Notes: generated by a model not told the origin, from the letters alone. Counted from the first letter of the stretch, positions 7,264-16,393 are shown. The stretch is 31,231 nt of DNA from Clostridia bacterium (GCA_017517815.1 JAFWYA010000092.1:1-31231), one strand, 5' to 3'. Numbers and translations are program-made.

Positions 7264-8280
7264 ATGAAGGCAGCCGTATTCCATCAAAAGGGCGATATCC
7301 GTGTCGACCAGCAGTATCCCACGCCTTCTCCGAAAGAAAACGAAGTCCTGATCCGCGTCAGGGCCTGCGGCGTATGCGGCACCGACGTGCACATTTTTTC
7401 CGGCGCGCAGGGCGCTACTGAATGTAATCCGCCTGTGATCCTTGGTCACGAGTTTGCCGGCGAGGTCGTTGAGGTAGGCAGCGCCGTCACCCGCATAAAG
7501 CCCGGCGACCATGTAACCGTCAACCCCAACATCTCTTGTGAAAGCTGCGACCAGTGCCGCCGCGGCAACGTGCATTTCTGCGACACCATGACCGCTACCG
7601 GCGTCAACCACGACGGCGGCTTTGCCGAGTACTGCGTGGTGCTGGAAAAGCAGGCGCACGTCATTCCCGACAGCGTGCCGTTTGAAGAGGCCGCCATGTG
7701 CGAGCCCGTAGCCTGCTGCCTGCACGGCATTGACCTGAGCAGCATCAAATGCGGCGACACGGTGATGATCATCGGCGGCGGCACCATCGGCATGATCATG
7801 CTGCAGCTGGCACAGATGAGCGGCGCGGTGCGCTGCGTGCTGCTGGACGTGAACGAAAAACGTTTCGATCTTGCACACAAACTGGGCGCTGAACTCACCC
7901 TGAACCCCGCGAAGGACGACGTGCCTGCCGAGCTGAAAAAGCATGGTTTTGACGACATCCGTGTGGTGATCGAATGCGCTGGCCGTCCTGAAACCGTGAT
8001 GAACGCCATCGAGTACGCTGGTAAGGCTGCCACTGTTATGATCTTCAGCCTCACTGAGCCTGACTGTGCCATCCCCTTCATGCCCTTTGCAGCCTTCAAG
8101 AAGGAGCTTACGCTCAAAACATCCTTTGTCAATCCCAACACCCAGGGCCGTGCCGCGCAGATCATCACCTCCGGCAGGCTGAACCTCAAGGACCTCATCA
8201 GCGACCGCATTGCGCTGGACGATATCGCCGATGCGTTCAAACCCGGTCTTCGCAACGGCAAAACGGTCATTATTCCCTGA
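7264..8280 (+). CDS. Zinc-dependent alcohol/polyol dehydrogenase (MDR family)
   Basis: This 338-residue enzyme belongs to the zinc-containing medium-chain dehydrogenases, close in layout to sorbitol and L-threonine 3-dehydrogenases, and oxidises a secondary alcohol using NAD(P). Catalytic zinc ligands are C38 (CGVCGTD), H62 and E63 (GHEFAGE). Structural zinc cysteines are C92, C95, C98 and C106. The Rossmann motif GGGTIGMI is near residue 172. AAAGGAG precedes the ATG by suitable spacing. It is a single-gene unit with its own promoter, operator candidate and terminator. The substrate (sugar alcohol, threonine or a sugar-acid derivative) cannot be decided from sequence. Confidence 0.9.
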   Translation: MKAAVFHQKGDIRVDQQYPTPSPKENEVLIRVRACGVCGTDVHIFSGAQGATECNPPVILGHEFAGEVVEVGSAVTRIKPGDHVTVNPNISCESCDQCRRGNVHFCDTMTATGVNHDGGFAEYCVVLEKQAHVIPDSVPFEEAAMCEPVACCLHGIDLSSIKCGDTVMIIGGGTIGMIMLQLAQMSGAVRCVLLDVNEKRFDLAHKLGAELTLNPAKDDVPAELKKHGFDDIRVVIECAGRPETVMNAIEYAGKAATVMIFSLTEPDCAIPFMPFAAFKKELTLKTSFVNPNTQGRAAQIITSGRLNLKDLISDRIALDDIADAFKPGLRNGKTVIIP

Positions 8281-8290
8281 TGCATCAAAA

Positions 8291-8324
8291 AACGGACGCC
8301 CTTACACCCGGGCGTCCGTTTTTG
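8291..8324. terminator. Bidirectional terminator between convergent genes
   Basis: AACGGACGCCC (8291-8301) pairs with GGGCGTCCGTT (8310-8320). A T-run follows on both strands, so it serves the dehydrogenase gene (plus) and the cyclase gene (minus), which ends at 8327. Confidence 0.85.
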
Positions 8325-8326
8325 TT

Positions 8327-8884
8327 TTACACCTCCGCGATCACGCGGCAGGGCAGGCCGGTCATACCAGCAAAGTTCATGGGATAGGTGTGGGCGACGA
8401 AGCGTCCGCCTTTCTCCACAACCGTTTTCAGACCGCACAGGTTTTCGATCACAAAGCAGCCGCGGTCAGCGCAGTACTGATCCTTGGGAGTATGTTCGCG
8501 TCCGCGGCGGACGCCGGAGCAGTCCACCCCGATGATGGAAACGCCGCGTTTGAGCAGCTCGTCGATCAGCTCATCCGCCAGCTGGGGATGCTGGCCGAAA
8601 TATACCTTGTTGCCATAGCCGACCTCTTCGATATAGCCGGTGTGGAAAGCCACAAACATATCCGCCCCAACCAGAGACAGGTCGATATCAGCGCTTGCAA
8701 TATCCCGCTCCCGGATGGCGGAAACGTCAAACACAATACCCTGCCTGCGCGTGTACTCCAGGGGAAATTCCTTGTTCATAACGTCAAAATGCGTGCCCAG
8801 GTGGCCCACCAGCGAACGGTCCTGATTGCTCTGCGCCTCTTTGGACAAATCCGGCGTGACTTTAAGCGTGATATCAATAAGCAT
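8327..8884 (-). CDS. Cyclase / kynurenine formamidase-like metal hydrolase
   Basis: The 185-residue protein matches the putative cyclase family (PF04199), which includes bacterial arylformamidases. The metal-binding motif H-x-G-T-H-x-D is present as HLGTHFD (H28, H32, D34), and the C-terminal part contains the conserved VDCSGV and EKGGRF stretches. The start at MLIDITLK has AGGAGG eight bases upstream; the long in-frame extension before it has no family match. It is the last gene of a minus-strand operon with a DUF4127 gene 43 bp upstream and a TIM-barrel gene before that. There are no tryptophan-catabolism genes nearby, so the substrate is unknown. Confidence 0.85.
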   Translation of the reverse strand: MLIDITLKVTPDLSKEAQSNQDRSLVGHLGTHFDVMNKEFPLEYTRRQGIVFDVSAIRERDIASADIDLSLVGADMFVAFHTGYIEEVGYGNKVYFGQHPQLADELIDELLKRGVSIIGVDCSGVRRGREHTPKDQYCADRGCFVIENLCGLKTVVEKGGRFVAHTYPMNFAGMTGLPCRVIAEV

Positions 8885-8927
8885 CGTTTGATCCTCCTGT
8901 GTTACTGATATTCTGACGACAGTGCAG

Positions 8928-10358
8928 TCAAATGGCTTCACAAAGGCGGACCTCCGCCTCAAAGGTTCTGCCCCACGGCAGGCAGATGGTATACTGCGGT
9001 GCGTTTTGCATAGCAGGATCATGAGAGATATATTCCCGCATCATTTCGCGCAGACGCTCCTCGGCCTTCTGCAAAAAATGCAGATGCAGCAAATCCTCTC
9101 CCTCGCCTTCCAGTTCATCATTGAGCTGGCCGCGCACTACACCCTGATAAACCAGATCGTCCAGCAAACGTTCCCACAAAAACACCTGATTGACTTTGCC
9201 TGCTATCTGATCGGACATCAGCTGGGCAATAGCGGTACCCAGTGAATTGGATGCTGTATTCCATGCGCTGTACCCCGCCAGCGCCGATACCGGCACAAGC
9301 CTGCTCAGCTTTTCGATCAGTGCAGGCGCGCCTCCATTGGCGCGGGTGACGTCCAGCAGGTACACTTTTCTGCCCTGACGGATGAGCTCAGCCAGTTCCT
9401 TTGCTTCCTGCTCCAGCCCTTCTTCATGCGCGGGATTGGGCCAGTCAGTCTGAATGCCGTCAGGCGGGCAGCACACAGCCAGCACTTCCGCTGCCTGCTC
9501 ATCAATATGCAGCCCTGCGTAATCCAGCATGCTCCACACGTTTTCTCCAAAGGGACGGTCTTCATAGCGCGCTATGAAATCGCCATTTTCCCATCCCAAA
9601 AAGCGCACAGCCACAGAACATCTTTGTCCAATCGCTTTCATCACCGTGAGCGCGCCGCCCTCGTCCGTTCCGTTGTGCAGCCATACATTGGCAGCGCCGC
9701 ACGCTTCGCGCAGCTGCACCAGCGCGCGCTGTTCGGCTTTGTGAAAGCCCCAGGGCTCAGAATCCTCCTGCAGAAGAACCAGCGACTCAAGCACCCCTTC
9801 GCCTGCCAGTTCCACGCAGCGGCGGTTGACTGCATGGTTGCGGGCACGCGCCATTTCATATCGTTTGAGTACATGAGGCGGAACCTGATTGCGGGCCTGC
9901 TGCGCGCGCTGGGCATCCTCTGCACTGCCGGTAACGGCTGCACGGTCTGTGTACATGGAATATTCCGTCATTGCACGGTGAATCTGCAGATCGCCCGCAT
10001 ACAGGGCGCTGACGGACGAGCGCATCACCACGCCATAGGCATAGATGGGCAGGTCAGGCCTTGCCTGATGCAGCTGGCTGAGCAGTTCGAGACGATCCAG
10101 CGCCTCCTGTTGTGAAACATTGTCATTGCGCGATTCCAGCAGCGATCCACAGCACAAATGTTCCACCGAGATCACCAGCGCATCCGCGTTCTCCACTTCC
10201 TTGTGCAAAAACGCTTTGGAGCTTTCAAACGAATCCGGTGTTGTAAAAAAGTCCATTTCGGACGGCACACTGCATTCATGGCCGCACCATTCGGCCAGCT
10301 GCCCCGGAAACAGCCAGTTGCAGGGGCGGGAATCCAACGGAAGATGAACGATTTTCAT
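8928..10358 (-). CDS. DUF4127 family protein
   Basis: The 476-residue protein matches DUF4127, a family without an established function. It opens with the family motif HLPLDSRPCNW and has GYSAWNTASNSLGTA late in the chain, both typical of the family. No signal peptide or membrane segment is seen, so it should be cytoplasmic. Motifs such as LDVTRANGG and NGTDEGGA look like a substrate pocket, but no known catalytic signature is recognisable. The ATG at 10358 is only five bases after the stop of the preceding TIM-barrel gene, and AGGA lies inside that gene, so the two are probably translationally coupled. Association with a TIM-barrel protein and a cyclase-type hydrolase suggests a small catabolic step. 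Confidence 0.8.
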   Translation of the reverse strand: MKIVHLPLDSRPCNWLFPGQLAEWCGHECSVPSEMDFFTTPDSFESSKAFLHKEVENADALVISVEHLCCGSLLESRNDNVSQQEALDRLELLSQLHQARPDLPIYAYGVVMRSSVSALYAGDLQIHRAMTEYSMYTDRAAVTGSAEDAQRAQQARNQVPPHVLKRYEMARARNHAVNRRCVELAGEGVLESLVLLQEDSEPWGFHKAEQRALVQLREACGAANVWLHNGTDEGGALTVMKAIGQRCSVAVRFLGWENGDFIARYEDRPFGENVWSMLDYAGLHIDEQAAEVLAVCCPPDGIQTDWPNPAHEEGLEQEAKELAELIRQGRKVYLLDVTRANGGAPALIEKLSRLVPVSALAGYSAWNTASNSLGTAIAQLMSDQIAGKVNQVFLWERLLDDLVYQGVVRGQLNDELEGEGEDLLHLHFLQKAEERLREMMREYISHDPAMQNAPQYTICLPWGRTFEAEVRLCEAI

Positions 10359-10363
10359 TGCTT

Positions 10364-11047
10364 TCACATCCTATCGATCGCATTGCGGAAGGCATTCACC
10401 GCTTTGCGAATGCTGTCTTCTGTACGGCCGGTGACAATCGAACCGATCATCAGCCCCCGCGCGCCTGTCTGCGTCAGTGCCTGCACTTGCTGCGGAAGGA
10501 TCACACGCTGTGTGGGCACTACGACCGGCAGCGCAGTGGCTGCACAAAGCGAATGATAACGCAGCAAATCGCGCATGCACAGGAGGCTGCCGTACTCGCT
10601 GCCCGGCACAATGGAAGCCTCCACCACGTCTGCCCCCATGGGCTGCATGGCGCTTACCTCTTCAGGCGAATAGGTACCGTCGCAGGCGACCATCCATGTT
10701 TTCCCCGGCGTGGGGATGCCCACAGGCATGTGATGTGCATAAATCGAAAAGAAATCAAACGCCATTTCAGCCGCTGCAGGCAGATCCCTCGCAGCGGCCT
10801 CCACGCATGCGCCCGGCACCAGCCCCATCGGGCCTTTTGCCTGTTCAAGCATTTTTTCAAGAGCGGCTTGCTCCTGCTGCAGCGTTCCAAAATGCGTACC
10901 GCTGGCACGGTGTTCCACGTTGATATGTACTTTTACCACATCCGCGCCTTCCTCAAAGGCAGCGCGGCACAGCGCCGGATCATTGGATGGCAGGCTCATG
11001 ACCAAAGTCAGTTTTTTCTCAGACAGGAGTTCCTTAAAACCTTTCAT
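10364..11047 (-). CDS. TIM-barrel protein, putative phosphosugar-type enzyme
   Basis: The 227-residue product looks like a single-domain TIM barrel. Successive beta-strand segments are visible: LTLVMSL, GADVVKVHIN, MGLVPG, FFSIYAH, WMVACDG, GADVVEAS, PVVVPTQ and GLMIGSIV. The last strand, ARGLMIGSIVTG, resembles the phosphate-binding end of the HisA, TrpC and N-acylmannosamine-6-phosphate epimerase type barrels. No family can be named with certainty. AAGGAGAG precedes the ATG. It is the first gene of the minus-strand operon and has its own promoter (11073-11101). A phosphorylated small molecule is the likely substrate, by inference only. Confidence 0.6.
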   Translation of the reverse strand: MKGFKELLSEKKLTLVMSLPSNDPALCRAAFEEGADVVKVHINVEHRASGTHFGTLQQEQAALEKMLEQAKGPMGLVPGACVEAAARDLPAAAEMAFDFFSIYAHHMPVGIPTPGKTWMVACDGTYSPEEVSAMQPMGADVVEASIVPGSEYGSLLCMRDLLRYHSLCAATALPVVVPTQRVILPQQVQALTQTGARGLMIGSIVTGRTEDSIRKAVNAFRNAIDRM

Positions 11048-11072
11048 ATTTCATCTCTCCTTCCGCTATTAA

Positions 11073-11101
11073 AGCATACCACATGAAAACCAAAAAGGCA
11101 A
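11073..11101 (-). promoter_or_regulatory. Promoter of the TIM-barrel/DUF4127/cyclase operon
   Basis: On the minus strand TTGCCT (11101-11096) is followed after 17 bp by TATGCT (11078-11073), 26 bp before the start codon. Confidence 0.6.
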
Positions 11102-11150
11102 AATCCCGGACTTCTTGTCAAAAAGGATGGTCTTTCACTGTTTTTTGATG

Positions 11151-11156
11151 TATAAT
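11151..11156 (+). promoter_or_regulatory. -10 box of the RDD/ABC importer operon
   Basis: A consensus TATAAT lies 57 bp upstream of the RDD gene. The matching -35 position (11128-11133, TGGTCT) is poor, so the promoter may need an activator. Confidence 0.45.
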
Positions 11157-11213
11157 GAAGATAGGATATTGTGCATTTATGAGCATGATTGCACTTTTCC
11201 GGAAAGGATTTTT

Positions 11214-11975
11214 ATGATCTACGACCTGCAAAAGGCAAGTATGTGGAAACGGATTTCCGCCTTTCTTTTCGATGCAATCCTTCTGGGCATTGCTGCGGTG
11301 CTGTTTGCATGGGCGCTGAGCAATCTGCTGGGCTATGACGATTATACAGCCGACCTGCAGTCAGCCTATGCCCGCTACAGCGAGGAATACGGTGTTAACT
11401 TTAACCTGACGCTTACGGAATATGACGCTCTCAGCCCTGAAGAACTGGACCGCCTTAACACGGCCTATGCAGCGCTTTCCAATGACGCAGCCGCCGCGAG
11501 CGCCTACAACATGATCATTCATCTCGTGCTTGTGATCACGTCGCTGGGCCTGCTGATGGGCTTTGTGCTTACTGAATTTATCGTTCCCATATGGCTGGGC
11601 AACGGGCAGACGCTTGGCAAAAAGATCTTCGGCATCGGCCTGATGCAGGCAGACGGCGTGCGCATCAACGGGCGCATCCTGTTTGTGCGCACCATTCTGG
11701 GCAAATACACCATCGAAACCATGGTGCCGGTGTTCATCATCATGATGATCTGGTTTGGCATGCTGGGCCTGACCGGCACGCTGGTGCTGCTGGGCATAGG
11801 CCTTTTGCAGCTGATCATGGTGCTGGCCACCCGAAAGCGCACCGCCATTCACGACGCACTGGCCGGTACGGTAGCGGTGGACATTGCCAGCCAGCTCATC
11901 TTTGCCAACCGTGAAGCCATGATCGCATATAAAGAAAAGATCCACGCGCAGGAAGCTGCACGCGCAGAATACTGA
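11214..11975 (+). CDS. RDD family membrane protein
   Basis: The 253-residue protein has the RDD fold: the arginine and aspartate of KRISAFLFDAILLG in the first membrane segment, NGQTLGKKIFGI in the second region, and HDALAGTVAVD near the end. Four hydrophobic segments are visible, near residues 15-42, 100-130, 165-185 and 187-205. RDD proteins are usually transport- or quality-control-associated, without a general function. The start (MIYDLQK) follows GGAAAGGA; 33 upstream codons in the same frame are rejected because they precede or overlap the -10 box. It lies 28 bp before an ABC ATPase gene with no terminator between and appears to head that operon. Confidence 0.8.
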   Translation: MIYDLQKASMWKRISAFLFDAILLGIAAVLFAWALSNLLGYDDYTADLQSAYARYSEEYGVNFNLTLTEYDALSPEELDRLNTAYAALSNDAAAASAYNMIIHLVLVITSLGLLMGFVLTEFIVPIWLGNGQTLGKKIFGIGLMQADGVRINGRILFVRTILGKYTIETMVPVFIIMMIWFGMLGLTGTLVLLGIGLLQLIMVLATRKRTAIHDALAGTVAVDIASQLIFANREAMIAYKEKIHAQEAARAEY

Positions 11976-12003
11976 ACCGCAGTCAACAGGAGGCGTTTCA
12001 CCC

Positions 12004-13107
12004 ATGAAAATCGTACTGGAAAACCTGACCAAGATCTTCCCCAGCCGCGATAAGAAGGCCGGCAAGGAAGTGGTCGCCGTCAACAATTTCAATTTCACCA
12101 TTCCTGACGGCAAGCTCATCGGCCTGCTGGGCCCTTCCGGCTGCGGCAAGTCCACCACGCTGTACATGATCAGCGGTCTGCAGAAGCCCACCGGCGGTAA
12201 AATCTTTTTCGGCGAGGATGACGTGACCGAGCTGTCCACCGAAAACCGCGGCATCGGTCTGGTGTTTCAGAACTATGCGCTGTATCCCCACATGACGGTG
12301 AAGCAGAACATCCTCTTCCCGCTGCAGAACCTGAAGGGCGCCGACAGGATGAGCAAGGAAGCCATGCTGGAGCGCGCTTATGAGGCGGCGAAGCTTGTGC
12401 AGATCGAAGAACTGATGGAGCGCAAGCCCAGCGAGCTGTCCGGCGGTCAGCAGCAGCGTGTTGCCATCGCCCGCGCGCTGGTCAAAATGCCCCGCGTGCT
12501 GCTTCTGGACGAGCCGCTTTCCAACCTGGACGCCCGTCTGCGCCTGCAGACCCGCGAAGAGATCCGCCGCATCCAGAAGGAAACCGGCATCACCACCGTG
12601 TTCGTCACCCACGACCAGGAAGAGGCCATGAGCATCTCTGACATGATCGTGGTAATGAAGCTGGGCGTGGTGCAGCAGATCGGCAAGCCGCAGGAAGTGT
12701 ACGACAGCCCCGCCAACCTGTTTGTGGCCAAGTTCCTGGGCACCCCGCCCATCAACGTGTTCAGCGGCAAAGTGCAGGGCGGCAAACTCTTCATCGGCAC
12801 CGACGCCGTGATGGACGTGCCGGGTATTGCCGATCAGGAGGTCACCGTAGGCATTCGTCCCGAAGGCTTTGTGCCGGATGAAAACGGCCCCATGAAGTGC
12901 AAGCCCACCAATGTGGAGGTCATGGGCCGCGACGTGAGCGTGGTTTCCACCCATGAAGCCAGTCTCAATCCGCTGGTGCGTTCCATCATCAATTCCGATC
13001 ATCCGGTGGATGTGGAGGCCGGCGTTGTCCGTTGGACGCTCAAGCCTCACAAAGTATTCCTGTTCAACAAGGAAACGGAGGAGCGCATCCTCCCCGGGGA
13101 GGCGTAA
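12004..13107 (+). CDS. ugpC: Sugar ABC importer ATP-binding protein, UgpC/MsmX type
   Basis: This 367-residue ATPase powers a carbohydrate-type (CUT1) importer. Walker A is GPSGCGKST near residue 43, the Q-loop is VFQNYALYPHMTV, the signature is LSGGQQQRVAIARAL, Walker B is VLLLDEPLSNLD and the switch histidine is in FVTHDQEEAM. A C-terminal MalK-type regulatory/OB region follows from about 240, as in UgpC and MsmX. AGGAGG precedes the ATG. The permease gene begins three bases after its stop. ATPases of this type often serve several importers, so it could also energise the second importer beginning at 29431, which has no ATPase gene in the window. Confidence 0.92.
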   Translation: MKIVLENLTKIFPSRDKKAGKEVVAVNNFNFTIPDGKLIGLLGPSGCGKSTTLYMISGLQKPTGGKIFFGEDDVTELSTENRGIGLVFQNYALYPHMTVKQNILFPLQNLKGADRMSKEAMLERAYEAAKLVQIEELMERKPSELSGGQQQRVAIARALVKMPRVLLLDEPLSNLDARLRLQTREEIRRIQKETGITTVFVTHDQEEAMSISDMIVVMKLGVVQQIGKPQEVYDSPANLFVAKFLGTPPINVFSGKVQGGKLFIGTDAVMDVPGIADQEVTVGIRPEGFVPDENGPMKCKPTNVEVMGRDVSVVSTHEASLNPLVRSIINSDHPVDVEAGVVRWTLKPHKVFLFNKETEERILPGEA

Positions 13108-13110
13108 ACA

Positions 13111-14055
13111 ATGGTTGAAAGCAAACAGCAATGGAAAGCATGGCTGTACCTTGCGCCCGCGCTGGCGCTTTTGCTGGTATTCACCGTGTGGCCCATCATC
13201 AACACCGTCCGCATGGCCTTTCTGGAAAACTATTCCGGCCTGAAGGCTGCCGGCGGTGCCACCTTCCAGTTTGGTCTGGGCAACTTTGAAAAGGTCATCG
13301 GCTATCGCCGTTTTGTCAACTGTCTCAAAAACACCATCATCCTTTGTGTGCTGACAGTGCCCATCTCCACCATTCTGGCGCTGCTCATCGCCGTGGCGCT
13401 CAATTCCATCAAAGTTCTTCAAAAGCCGCTGCAGACCATCTTCTTCCTGCCCTACGTCACCAACTCCATCGCCATCGGCATGGTGTTTGCCGCCATGTTC
13501 AACATCGTCGGCAGTTTCTACGGCACGCAAAATGAGATCATCGTCACAGCCGGCATTGTAAACAACGTCATCCAGTTCTTCGGCGGTCAGCCCATCAACT
13601 GGATCAACTACGGTTCCACCTACGAAGCCAATATGCTGGTAATGACCGTCTACATCGTATGGAACGCCCTGCCGTTCAAGATTCTTGTGCTGCTGGGCGG
13701 CCTGCAGTCCATCAACAAGCAGTATTACGAAGCTGCCAAGGTCGACAGCACGCCCAGGCGCCGTATCTTCACCCACATCACGGTGCCGCTGCTTTCCCCC
13801 ATGATCGCCTACGTGGTCATCACCGGCTTCATCGGCGGCTTCAAGGAATACACCAGCATCGTGGGTATCTTCGGTGAAAAGATGGGCCCGCCCGACGATG
13901 CAGGCCGCCTCAACACCATGGTCGGCTTCATCTACGACGCACTGAGCACCAACAGCCAGGGCCGCGCAAGCGCTGCCGCCCTGATCCTGTTTGGCATCAT
14001 TCTTGTGGTGACCATGATCAATATGCAGGTCAGCAAGAAGCGCGTGCATTACTGA
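13111..14055 (+). CDS. Sugar ABC importer permease (MalF/UgpA type)
   Basis: The 314-residue membrane protein is a binding-protein-dependent transport permease with six hydrophobic segments. The cytoplasmic coupling loop that contacts the ATPase is YYEAAKVDSTPRRRIF, with the usual EAA but serine where most members have glycine. GGGGAGG within the end of the ATPase gene serves as ribosome binding site. It pairs with the second permease, which starts ten bases downstream. The substrate cannot be deduced from the permease. Confidence 0.92.
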   Translation: MVESKQQWKAWLYLAPALALLLVFTVWPIINTVRMAFLENYSGLKAAGGATFQFGLGNFEKVIGYRRFVNCLKNTIILCVLTVPISTILALLIAVALNSIKVLQKPLQTIFFLPYVTNSIAIGMVFAAMFNIVGSFYGTQNEIIVTAGIVNNVIQFFGGQPINWINYGSTYEANMLVMTVYIVWNALPFKILVLLGGLQSINKQYYEAAKVDSTPRRRIFTHITVPLLSPMIAYVVITGFIGGFKEYTSIVGIFGEKMGPPDDAGRLNTMVGFIYDALSTNSQGRASAAALILFGIILVVTMINMQVSKKRVHY

Positions 14056-14065
14056 GAGGTGCCGT

Positions 14066-14959
14066 ATGAGCAAAGAAACAAATGTTACCATGCACGCCCG
14101 CGACATGCAGCGGCTTACGGTTGTCCAGCGCATCATGAAGACCTTCTCCCTGTCCGGCACGTATCTGTTTTTGGGTCTGATGGCGCTGGTGGTGCTGTTC
14201 CCCTTCTACTGGATGATCATCTCGTCCCTCAAAACGCTGGAGGAATACCGCATGTCCACGCCCACCTTCTGGCCGCGTGTGATCATGCTAAGCAACTATC
14301 TGGACGCCTTTACCACCGCCAACCTCGGCCGCCTGTTTTTGAACACCATGTACGTTGGCCTTGTGTCCACGCTATTGTCGCTGGTCATCACCATCCTGAC
14401 GGCCTTTGCCTTTGCCCGTCTTGAGTTCAAGGGCAAGGAAACGCTGTTTGCGCTGCTTTTGGCCACGATGATGATCCCGGGCGAGCTGTTCACCATCACC
14501 AACTACTCCACCGTCACCAATCTGGGATGGATCAACACCTACACGGTGCTGATCGTACCGTTCCTGGTAAGTGTGTTCTACATCTACCTGCTGCGCCAGA
14601 ACTTCCTGCAGATTCCCAACGAGCTGTACCTGGCCGCCAAGGTAGACGGCACCAGCGACTGGAAATACCTTTGGCGGGTGATGGTGCCGTTGGCCCTGCC
14701 CACGCTGATCTCCATCACCATTCTCAAAATGATGGGCGCGTGGAACTCCTACATCTGGCCCCGTCTGGTGGCCAACGACGATGCGCACCGCATGATCACC
14801 AACGGCCTGCGCAACGCCTTCACCGAAACCACCGGCGACGTCAACTACCCTGTGCAGATGGCCGCCGTCGCGCTGGTTTCCGCTCCCCTGTTCCTGGTAT
14901 TCGTCTTCCTGCGCAAGTACATCATGAGCGGCGTCAGCAGGAGCGGCATCAAGGGATAA
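14066..14959 (+). CDS. Sugar ABC importer permease (MalG/UgpE type)
   Basis: This 297-residue protein is the second membrane subunit of the importer. It starts with a short cytoplasmic tail, followed by six hydrophobic segments. The coupling loop is LYLAAKVDGTSDWKYL, where the usual EAA is LAA and the DG pair is kept. GAGAGG precedes the ATG. A small intercistronic hairpin (14972-14985) separates it from the binding-protein gene. Confidence 0.92.
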   Translation: MSKETNVTMHARDMQRLTVVQRIMKTFSLSGTYLFLGLMALVVLFPFYWMIISSLKTLEEYRMSTPTFWPRVIMLSNYLDAFTTANLGRLFLNTMYVGLVSTLLSLVITILTAFAFARLEFKGKETLFALLLATMMIPGELFTITNYSTVTNLGWINTYTVLIVPFLVSVFYIYLLRQNFLQIPNELYLAAKVDGTSDWKYLWRVMVPLALPTLISITILKMMGAWNSYIWPRLVANDDAHRMITNGLRNAFTETTGDVNYPVQMAAVALVSAPLFLVFVFLRKYIMSGVSRSGIKG

Positions 14960-14971
14960 TCACGGTTGAAA

Positions 14972-14985
14972 GACTGCTTGCAGTC
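14972..14985 (+). other. Intercistronic hairpin before the binding-protein gene
   Basis: GACTG (14972-14976) pairs with CAGTC (14981-14985) across a 4-base loop. No T-run follows, so it is not a terminator. In importer operons such hairpins can stabilise the downstream binding-protein message, a plausible but unproven role here. Confidence 0.4.
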
Positions 14986-15030
14986 CGAAACATACAAGTT
15001 TTCCAACAGCAAGAAAGGAAGGACTCCGCA

Positions 15031-16392
15031 ATGAAGAAAATCGTCTCCACCATTCTGGCGCTGGCGCTTGTGCTGACCAGCCTGACTGGCCTGTTCACCT
15101 CCGCCTCTGCCGAAGCTTTCGCTGCCGGCTACGACGGAAGTGAAGTAACCATCACCTTCTACCACACCATGGGCGCGAACCTGACCGCCGTGCTGGACCA
15201 GTACATCACTGAGTTCAACGCCATCTACCCCAACATTCATGTTGAGTACAGCTCTCTGGGCGGCTACGACGACGTGCGCGACCAGATCTCCACCGAGATC
15301 ACTGTCGGCTCTCAGCCCAACATCGCCTACTGCTATCCTGACCACGTTGCCCTGTACAACCTGGCCATGGCCGTGCAGCCTCTGGACGAGCTCATCAACC
15401 ATGAGACCCTGGGCCTGACCGCTGAGCAAAAGGCCGACTTCGTGGAAGGTTACTACAACGAAGGCATGCAGTTCGGCGACGGCCTGATGTACACCATGCC
15501 CATGTCCAAGTCCACCGAAGTGCTCTACTACAACAAGACCTTCTTTGACGAAAACGGCCTGACCGTGCCCACCACCTGGGACGAGCTGGAAGCCGCGTGC
15601 GCCAAGATCAAGGAGATCGACCCCATGTCCATCCCGCTGGGCTATGACAGCGAGGCCAACTGGTTCATCAACATGACCGAACAGTATGACTCCGACTACA
15701 CCAGCGCCACCGAGCCCCACTTCCTGTTTGACAACGAGACCAACCGCGCCTTCATCAAGAAGTTCCGCGAGTGGTACGAGAAGGGCTACCTGACCACCCA
15801 GACCCTCTACGGCGCCTACACCTCCGGCCTGTTCACCTCCAACACCGAGGTAAAGAGCTACATGTCCATCGGCTCTTCCGCCGGCGCTACCTACCAGCGT
15901 CCCGTGGCCAATGCCGACGGCAGCTATCCCTTCGAAGTGGGCATCTCCACCATTCCCCAGGTGAGCGCCGACAACAAGAAGGTCATCTCCCAGGGCCCCA
16001 GCGTTTGCATCTTCAAGAAGAGCAATCCCCAGGAAGTGATCGCCTCCTGGCTGTTCGTGAAGTTCCTGACCACCACCGTTGAGTTCCAGGCCGAGTTCTC
16101 CATGGCCTCCGGCTATGTGCCCGTTCTCAAGAGCGTTGCCGAGAATCCTGTCTATGCTGAATTCCTGTCCAAGGCCGACGGCGGCAACTACATCTCCGCC
16201 CTGTCTGCCAAGGTTTGTCTGGAGCAGGCTGACGCCTACTACACCTCTCCTGCTTTCAATGGCTCCTCCGAGGCCCGCGACCAGGTCGGCGACCTGCTGT
16301 GCGCCTGCCTGACCGGCGCCGGCGACGCTGATGAAGTGATCGAGGAAGCCTTCGAAAAGGCCATCGAGGAGTGCGAATACGCCATCTGGTAA
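15031..16392 (+). CDS. Extracellular solute-binding protein of a sugar-type ABC importer
   Basis: The 453-residue protein is a family-1 solute-binding protein (UgpB/MalE-like) that captures the substrate for the permeases encoded just upstream. A signal peptide occupies about 1-28 (cleavage near SASAEA). EVTITFYHTMG then begins the fold, with YNKTFFDENGLTVPTTWDE as the typical hinge region. There is no lipobox cysteine, although such proteins are normally lipoproteins in Gram-positive bacteria. GAAAGGAAGGA precedes the ATG. The substrate is probably a sugar or glycerol-phosphate-like compound, but the operon also carries a nuclease, which leaves other options open. Confidence 0.92.
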   Translation: MKKIVSTILALALVLTSLTGLFTSASAEAFAAGYDGSEVTITFYHTMGANLTAVLDQYITEFNAIYPNIHVEYSSLGGYDDVRDQISTEITVGSQPNIAYCYPDHVALYNLAMAVQPLDELINHETLGLTAEQKADFVEGYYNEGMQFGDGLMYTMPMSKSTEVLYYNKTFFDENGLTVPTTWDELEAACAKIKEIDPMSIPLGYDSEANWFINMTEQYDSDYTSATEPHFLFDNETNRAFIKKFREWYEKGYLTTQTLYGAYTSGLFTSNTEVKSYMSIGSSAGATYQRPVANADGSYPFEVGISTIPQVSADNKKVISQGPSVCIFKKSNPQEVIASWLFVKFLTTTVEFQAEFSMASGYVPVLKSVAENPVYAEFLSKADGGNYISALSAKVCLEQADAYYTSPAFNGSSEARDQVGDLLCACLTGAGDADEVIEEAFEKAIEECEYAIW

Positions 16393-16393
16393 G

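Noticed and set aside
5649..7265. 538-codon open frame on the strand opposite the ten-domain protein
   Set aside because: It lies fully antisense to a gene with strong repeat and codon structure, and its translation is low-complexity (G, A, V, H, Q) without a ribosome binding site or domain. It is a shadow of GC-rich codon use.
11998..14160. 720-codon open frame antisense to the importer genes
   Set aside because: It is antisense to three well-supported ABC importer genes, and the translation is rich in H, D, G and V with no recognisable domain.
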